A stretch of 64,000 bases of DNA from Theropithecus gelada. Taxonomy: Eukaryota > Chordata > Mammalia > Primates > Cercopithecidae. The notes beneath the pieces were generated by a model that saw only the letters and a list, made by a program, of their open reading frames with translations, did no database searches and was not told the DNA's origin. Each line of letters opens with the position of its first letter. Positions within the stretch are counted from its first letter, which is position 1. The stretch spans positions 67,789,742 through 67,853,741 of the forward strand of contig NC_037670.1 of the NCBI RefSeq assembly GCF_003255815.1, in the 5' to 3' direction. A program made the position numbers and the translations under genes. Below, one piece after another: positions 57,276 through 64,000 of this stretch.

Positions 57276-57546
57276 GAGAGTTTATGTGTGTGCACTGAGG
57301 AGTATGTGTACCTGTGTGGGTGTGTTATGTGCAGTTCACGAATGTGGCATGTGTGTATGGGATGGGTGTGTACATGCTGTGAGGTGATATGTGTGTGTGT
57401 GTGTGGTGTATGGGTGTGTGAATGAGTGGGTGTTCATGTGTGTTGTGTGTGGAGCATATAAGAATCTGTGTGACGTGTGTCTCATGATTGTGACTGTGGT
57501 GTGGGGCATAAGTGTGTGCGCATGTGAAGAATGTGTGAGTGTGTTC
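57276..57546. repeat. TG-rich imperfect repeat
   Basis: About 270 bp of TGTGTG, GTATGTG and GTGTGGTG steps, for example GATATGTGTGTGTGTGTGTG near 57386. No fixed unit is obvious. The mirrored frames on both strands are repeat artefacts. Confidence 0.75.
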
Positions 57547-58257
57547 AGGCAGAACATTGTTGGCCCCTGCTGGACAAAATAAGCACAGTCATTTCCTGGA
57601 GCGCAACCTCCCCTCTCCTATCGCATCACCTGACCCCAAGCGTGCTGACCCCATCCCCCTCTGCCCTGCTCCCACCAGGTGACATGAGGAAAGACTCAGA
57701 GCTGGTGCCTAGGGCAAGTTTGGGGCCCTGAATACCTCTTGGCTTCTTTGAACCTTGGTGAGCTTGAAGTTAACTGCAACAATTAAAAACACCTATGATG
57801 ATTATTTGGGGTGTGAGTTATGAGTTTTATTGCCTGCACGTGACAATAAAAACAATGTCATTTAGGAGGGAGTTGCCTGGGCTGCTAAGAAGGAAAAGTA
57901 CTTTGGAGACTGGAGAGCACAGTACATGATAAGGGTCATTCTCTACAGAACATGTTTGCTGTCTCCTCTAAGGGAGTACAGCATAGTGACAGAGGGAGGC
58001 AGGCAGGAAGCCCCTTCCTACATGACATGGTGGAGCAAGAGACCACGAGGCCCCAGGGTGCCAGCTCTGTGCCCAGGACCACTGTCTCAGGGTGAGGCCT
58101 AAGGAAGCACTTACCCCAGAGAGCTCAGTACCACGTGCTCCCTGTTGGTTTGGAAAGCTCAGGGCCACGCACTCCATTGGTTTGGTTGTGTGTCATGAAT
58201 CCCTGAGGAAAAGACGAAGCTCTGGATTTTAATAGAAGAGATAAAGGGAAAGATCAG

Positions 58258-59261
58258 TATGGTTCACAGAATAACGGCCCCCAACGATGTGCGCACCTGA
58301 TCTCCGGAAACTTTGTCACCTTACATGGCCAAAGGGTCTTTGTGGATGGATTAGTTAATTTCATGTGTCAATTTGGTTGGGCCACGGTGCCCACATACGT
58401 GCTCAGACACTATGTTGGGTGTGCTGTGAGGGTATTTTGGATGAAATTAACATTTAAATCGATGGCCTCTGAGCAAAGCAGATTGCCCTCTTTAATGTGG
58501 GTGGGCCTCATGCAGTCAGGTAAAGACCTGAAGGTAATGAAAAGACTGACCTCCTCCAAGAAAGGAGTCCCCCCTACAGATGGGCACTGGACTTGAACTG
58601 CAGCCTGGGTTCTCCCCTGTGTCTCCAGCCTGCCAGCCAGCCCTGCAGATTTTGGACTTGCCAGTCTCCATAACCCCATGAGCCAGTTCCTTAAAATAAA
58701 TATCTTTCTGTATATCCACACATCCTGTTGGCTCTGTTTTAGAGAACCCTGACTGATATGAACACAGAGGTGATGAAGGGCACAGACTTTGAGGTGAAGA
58801 GATGATCCTGGATTATCTGGGGACAGTGGGGAGGCCAATTTAATCACATGAGCCCTTCAAATCAGATAACCTTTCCTGGCTGGATCAGAGAGATGAGACC
58901 GGGGAAGAGAGGTGAGATATCACAGCTCTTCAAAGACCTGCCGTGGCTAGTTTTGAAGATGGAGGAAGGAGTCATCAGTCAAGAAACGGGGCGGCCTCTA
59001 GATCTGGGAACAGCCCCCACCGACAACCAGCAAGGAAGCAGGGGCCCAGGGCCTATAGCCACGGAGAATTGCTCTCTGCCAACTGCCTGAAAGAGCAAGA
59101 ACACAGACTCTGCCCTGGAGCCCCTAGGAAGGAACACAGCCTGCCAAAACCTTGACTTTAGCCCAGGAGACCCACGTCAGAACTGTAGGATAACACATTC
59201 GTGTAGCTTAAGCTGCCAAGTTTGTGATAAAATGTTATGGCAGCCCTAGAAAACTGTACCA
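58258..59261 (+). mobile_element. MLT1-type LTR interrupted by an MLT2B LTR
   Basis: The left piece (58258-58350) reads CAGAATAACGGCCCCCAACG and CACCTTACATGGCCAAAGGG. The right piece (about 58762-59261) reads TGATCCTGGATTATCTGGGG, then CAAGAAACGGGGCGGCCTC and GTTATGGCAGCCCTAGAAAA. The order is that of one MaLR LTR. Confidence 0.7.
58351..58761 (+). mobile_element. MLT2B-type ERVL LTR
   Basis: TTAGTTAATTTCATGTGTCA at the start, GATGAAATTAACATTTAAAT and CAGATTTTGGACTTGCCAGT inside, AATAAA at 58695-58700, and GAGAACCCTGACTGATATG at the end match an ERVL MLT2 LTR. Confidence 0.8.
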
Positions 59262-61432
59262 CCTAATATAACCTAAAACTCATACAACTAAATCGCCTCA
59301 TGTGTTAGTTGGGGCTCCTCCAGAGTAACCCCAGACACCAGGAATGGAGGTGGAAAATGCACACAGGCAAATCCCGCAGAGTGGGAGGTACACCCAGCCC
59401 CAGCAGCCCTGCTTGCATCACACACGGCTCCCCCCAGAAGCCGCCCTCCTGCTGGAGCAAGGGGTCACCCTGTTGAAAAGCCAGCTTGGAGGTGATGCCC
59501 TGTGAGAGTGAGGTCCCATCCTCCAGAATGCAGTGTACATGTCCCATGTTACTGTGCAGACTCCACAAGGTTGGATATCAAAGAAGAAGCAGGAGGTCCC
59601 TCGCCATCACTCCAGTGGCCCACATGGGGAAGTCGTGTTGCCTGTGCCCATAACTCTGGCTCTGCAGGTTGGACATCCTGATCCCACCAGGGGGAGAACA
59701 GCAGTGACCACTTTGATGGGAGGAGCTGACCCTGATCATTGGGGAAGGAAGGGCTGCGACTTTACACCGGGACCAGGAAGGAAAATAGGAAACCCAGGCA
59801 GTCAGTCCACTTAGGGGCCTCTGGGCCCTTCTGGGCTGCGTTTTGACAGTAAACGTGCAAGTGCTGCAGCTACGACCTGGGAGGGGCTGGTGAGACCAGG
59901 GAGACACTGTCCAACATGCTAGCCAAGAGTCAGGGGAACCCAGGAGGGAGAGTAGAGGGCAACCGTATGTGAGCAGTGGCGGGAGCTGTAGATGACCTCA
60001 CGATCTTCCTCTTCTGAGCTTCCCCAGGGAAGAGGCCAATAGAATCCTCTCCCTAGGTCCTGCGCGGCCCACTACAAAGGATGCATTCTGAAACCATCAA
60101 CTCCCTTAGAACAGTCAGAAACCCCTCTTGTTGTGCTGCATTGCATCCTTGAAGTTAGGCCTCACTGATCTCCATGTGTAACTACTTCAGATACTCAGTT
60201 TACCATCCAGCCTCAAACCTGATTAAAGTGAGATGATAATGACATCATCTAGCCAATGACAGATCAGATTAGAATGTATCTTAAAAGAGGAGATGGATAC
60301 TCAGTAATGGAAAAAGAGTTTAAATTATTGCCTGGGTCACTTCAGGTTGAATTCCAAACCTCAAAACCCACCCCCAGGACTCAGGACTTTAGTGTGTAAT
60401 ACCAAGGAAATGGAGCCTCAGAGAGAAGGCTTTGCCCCAGGGAACCCAGCTGGACAGTCCTCAAGTCCATCCTCCCCTCATGTGCGCTATTATTTATTCT
60501 CATTGGTCACCCTTTGTTCATGCCTGGGTCCTGGAGGACAATCACCCACCCACTAGGTCCCTCCCCCAAGAACCCTCCACTGCATGCTTTCTCCACAAAC
60601 AGCTTGGTTCCCACAAAGGCACACGGAAACCACAGGGGATGGGAAGGCAGTGCAACAGTGGTGCTGGCCGGGGTCAGCCGACAATCAGGCTCTATGATTT
60701 TCAAATTTCAGAAGGTCTATGGAGCCCAGACTTAAGGTGAAAAACCTTCAAAGCAAAGAGAGAAGAGAATCCCTCTGGTTGCGAAGGAGTCACACAACAA
60801 AAACCCCAGGTCACCTTTTTCTAGGTGGAAACCCCTTTTTCGTTTTTGAGTAATTCTACTCAAAGAGATTCTGTCAGGCTAAAACTACTGTCAGTGACTT
60901 CTCCTGCTACCACTCTCCACTTAGCAGTGTCCTTCTCCACACCCCACTGTTACAGAGGAGGACGAGGTGAAGTCCTCTCTGTTAGCTGGCAAGAAAGATG
61001 GAGAGAAAGTTTCTGTCCATGCTGGGCACTCACATCTGCCCCCTGGATCGGTGCTGCACGTGATCTTCCACCCACACTAAACTTCAGACACATCACAGAT
61101 CCTCAACCTTTGCTTTTCTGGCCAATAGGAAGCACCAGTGGCAGATGAGAGGGTTCGATGCAGCCCTGCCAGTGGCTTCTAGACCCAGCCCCTTTCCCAT
61201 GCTCCCTCAGGCCTGGGGCTGCAGCTGGATGGCTCCCTTTCTGGTTGGCAGATGTCAGGTGTGCTTCCCTATACAGCACTGGCTCCCTGGACACCACAGT
61301 ACACAAACATTCCCTGCTTCACTCTGCTCTTTGGAGAGGATGTCCCATCTCCAGCTAGCATGCTGACTGACCTACCATCTGAACTCCACATTTGTGACAA
61401 CAGACCTGATCCTTCAATAAAAAGTAATGTCA
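59262..61432. other. Intergenic, no gene seen
   Basis: I recognise no gene. The part at 59600-59830 may be an old ERV internal remnant (it shares the style of AGCTGACCCTGATCATTGG), but I cannot support a family. Frames reach 109 codons only. Confidence 0.55.
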
Positions 61433-61706
61433 TAGCTGGGTGCAGTGGCTCACACCTGTAATCCCAGTACTTTGGGAGGCTGAATTGGAAGGATCACTTG
61501 AGCGCAGGAGTTCAAGACCAGCCTGGGCAATAAAGCAAGACCCTGTCTCTACAAAAAAAAAAAAAAATTTAAAACAGCCAGGCATGGTGGCATGCGCTTG
61601 TGGTCCCAGCTACTCAGGAGACTAAGGCTGCAGTGAGCCGTGTTCGCACCACTGAGCTCCAGCCTGGGTGAAAGAGTGAGACCCTGTCTCAAAAATAAAT
61701 AAATAA
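61433..61706 (+). mobile_element. AluJ-like element
   Basis: GCTGGGTGCAGTGGCTCACA, a mid A-rich linker (61554-61568) and an AAATAAATAAAT tail. Divergence suggests an old AluJ. Confidence 0.9.
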
Positions 61707-61922
61707 GTTAGAGAACAGCCTGGGCCACATGGCAAAACTCCATCTCTACAAAAAAAGAAAAAAAAAAAATTAGCCAGGCATGGTGGCACCCGCCTGTAGT
61801 CTAGCCACTTAGGAGTCTGGGGTGGAAGAATCACTTGAGCCTAGGAGGTCAAAGCTGATGTCATGCCACTGCACTCCAGCCTGGGTGACACAGTGATACC
61901 CTGTCTAAATAAATAAATTTTT
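61707..61922 (+). mobile_element. Second, 5'-truncated AluJ-like element
   Basis: Directly after the previous tail the sequence restarts inside the left arm (AACAGCCTGGGCCACATGGC) and runs to AAATAAATAAATTT. It forms a head-to-tail pair with the preceding Alu. Confidence 0.85.
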
Positions 61923-64000
61923 TTAAATGTAATTTTCTGGTTAATTACCTGATTTGCTTTACTTGAAGTCCCTCAGGTAGTAGTTGGGGAGCCCCTCTTG
62001 CACTCCAGTGCTGACTTCATATCGCACCCCGTTTCCCCTTCGCCGGGTTGGCTGAGGGGAATGAATCATGTTCAAGTTTATTGTATGCCTTTCTGTGGAA
62101 TGTATGCTCCCTGGGGCAGGGTCCACATCTGTCTTGTTTATTATTGTAACGCAGCGCCCAGAACAATGCTGAGTACAACGTGTGTGCCTGATGTATACTT
62201 GTGTAATGAGCAAACGAACAAATGCCCTCTGCAGGTTGCGCCCGTGCTTCAGGAGTGCGACATCACATGGCACTTTGAGAAGTAGTGCGGAGGACCTACC
62301 CGAAGCACAAGGACACACGCCTCCGCAGGGAAAGAGATGGGGAGATGGTGAGCCGGTGAGTTTAGAGAATAGCAGCCCCAGGGCTAAGGCTCAGCTTGTC
62401 TGCCTAGGCACTGGATGGTGGCAAGGAGCAGTAGTGGAGAGAAGGAGCCAGGTCTGGCAGGGGGTGCTGTGAGGCTGGCAGGAGCTCAGGGAGAGGCGGG
62501 TTGCCGGGCTGGACCTGGGCAGAAACCCTGCAAAAGCACGGGGCTCGGCAGGCTCGACATTGAAAGGCCAGGACAGGAGGAGAAGCCGGTCAGGCTAAGG
62601 GGCGAGCTCTGTGGCTGCCACTCGGCCGTGTCTGACCTACAGGAACGCTGTTCTTCTCATGCGTGCGTGCGGTTGCCGCCGAGGAGCCGAGGACTGGCTG
62701 AGCCTGGCCCGCTTCTCTGCACAGCTCAGAGCCTAGAGGCGGTGAGCCGCGCGTGTTCTCCAACCAGGATGCCCACGTACGCTCTCTGAGCTTTCAACGG
62801 CTCACTTCTGCCTTCTGCTGGAATTAACCGGCTCCTCATTTCGCTCTGAGACCCTACTCCTTCAGGTCAGCTCCCCCAGCTCAGTCTCCTCCTGGTTCAA
62901 CTTCACCTGCCAAGATGGAGCTTCGGGGTCACCTCCTCCGAGGAGCCTTCCTTGACCCTTTTCTCACATCTGATCTCTGGGCTGGGTGCCCTCCTGTGCT
63001 CACCCCCCAATCCCCAGCTCGGGAACTGGGTTTCACCATCAAATGCCTGGAACAGAACTAAATGAACTTACCCTCACCCAAACACTCTGTACCTTTCTGT
63101 AGCTTTGCATTTTTTATACTTATGTATGTCTTCATTTTCTTGTTTTAAACATTGATATACTGTGAAGTGTTTGTCACTTTATTTTTTTACATATTTATTA
63201 TAAAAATATTTAATGTGTATTTTATTTTCAATTTCAGTATCTTTATGATAAATATTTTTATTTAAAATTATTTTATTATGAAACGTTTTATTACAAAATA
63301 ATGTTTTTAGTTACAAAAGTGCTAAATGTTAACGCCTCAGTCCCACTTGTCCAGAGATAATCAGTTAAGTTTCTTTTGTGTCTTTTCTGAAGTTTTAACA
63401 ATATTTCTATTACAAAATTTATTTTTATTACATAATTTTTGAAGTTTTCACAGCATCCCCACACACGCATGTAGGGCATACATGTATGTACATAACTGCA
63501 CATGCATCTTCTGGACACGTGACATTCCCCATGTGCCTAGGAGCTTCCTGGGACCACTGGCCAGTGTGCAAACCAATCACCTCCAACCTGCATCTCCAAC
63601 CTCCCAGGCGAGTGTAAGCTAGTCACATAGTGCCCCCCCTCCTTTTGCATGGTCAGATGGACAAAACACCCAAGTTCCTGCTCAAACTCTCCTTGCTGGG
63701 AATCTGAAATTGGACTGAGACTTCAGTTCAGCCTGGGACAGTTTCCCGAAACTCAGGAGTAGAGAACCCTGGCACTGCTGAGAGATGCAGCCAGAGAGGA
63801 GAGGCAGAGAGAACTCCAGTGCCCATGTACTCCCATGCTCCAGTCCTTCTTCAGATCCAGCTGCAGGACCAGGCCTCATCCGAGGCATGCACCATTTCTT
63901 GTTGGGCTTTAGACAAAGTCTACTTTAGGACAGCCTAGTGGGTATTCGGGGGCAGCAACAGGGCATGCTATTCCGTGCCTAAGGCCCGACTCTTGCTCCT
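61923..64000. other. Far 5' flank, no gene seen; L2 remnants and AT-rich DNA
   Basis: An L2 3' end is recognisable at about 62080-62240 (TGCTCCCTGGGGCAGGGTCC, CAGCGCCCAGAACAATGCTG), with another L2-like piece at 62850-63010 (CCTCCGAGGAGCCTTCCTTG). A CpG-richer patch lies at about 62500-62770. The segment 63090-63440 is strongly AT-rich. The window ends without reaching another gene. Confidence 0.6.

Noticed and set aside
59600..59830. Possible ERV internal coding remnant
   Set aside because: The impression rests on a few phrases only; frames are broken and I could not assign a family.

Overview
The window is nuclear DNA from a primate, most likely an Old World monkey such as a macaque, baboon or relative. 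About 21 Alu elements or fragments of both orientations, L1, L2, MIR, MER5A and MaLR/ERVL LTRs establish a simian primate. The youngest-looking Alu (20787-21085) carries changes I associate with cercopithecid AluYR-type subfamilies: GCTCAAGCC instead of GCTCACGCC, and GATCCGGCCAC instead of GATCGCGCCAC. The one protein-coding gene found encodes a RAMP3 that differs from the human protein, as I recall it, at about seven of 148 residues, which also points away from human.

The only gene I can support is RAMP3, on the minus strand. It has three coding exons: exon 1 at 52712-52769, exon 2 at 38142-38274 and exon 3 at 32308-32563. They are separated by introns of about 14.4 kb and 5.6 kb with consensus GT/AG ends. 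Joined, they give 447 nt, that is 148 codons plus stop, the usual RAMP3 length. Exon 1 sits in a CpG island (about 52440-52960). The 3' UTR runs leftward to about 31450, where the only polyadenylation hexamer I see is the variant AGTAAA. The gene product is the single-pass receptor partner that turns CALCRL into an adrenomedullin receptor and the calcitonin receptor into an amylin receptor.

Region by region: 1-31449 is intergenic DNA downstream of RAMP3, dominated by old L1M sequence (about 1600-5200), several LTRs that have received later LTR, Alu or L1 insertions (8510-9560, 16100-17837, 22390-23192), and Alus. A three-copy tandem repeat (30906-31446), whose middle copy carries an unrelated 182-bp block, abuts the 3' end of RAMP3. 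Region 31450-52800 is RAMP3. Intron 2 holds C-rich and G-rich minisatellite DNA next to exon 2. Intron 1 holds a TG minisatellite, an L1 with a 5' inversion, an L1M ORF2 fragment, a long pyrimidine tract, and two 20-22 nt C runs about 700 bp from exon 1. Region 52800-64000 is the 5' flank of RAMP3, with a (GT)n repeat, an antisense L1M with two Alus, an MLT2B LTR inside an MLT1 LTR, an Alu pair and L2 remnants.

I found no new biological system. The remaining open reading frames are unspliced, lack recognisable domains and lie in GC-rich or repeat DNA, so I treat them as chance frames. The findings concern genome structure and possible regulation around RAMP3.
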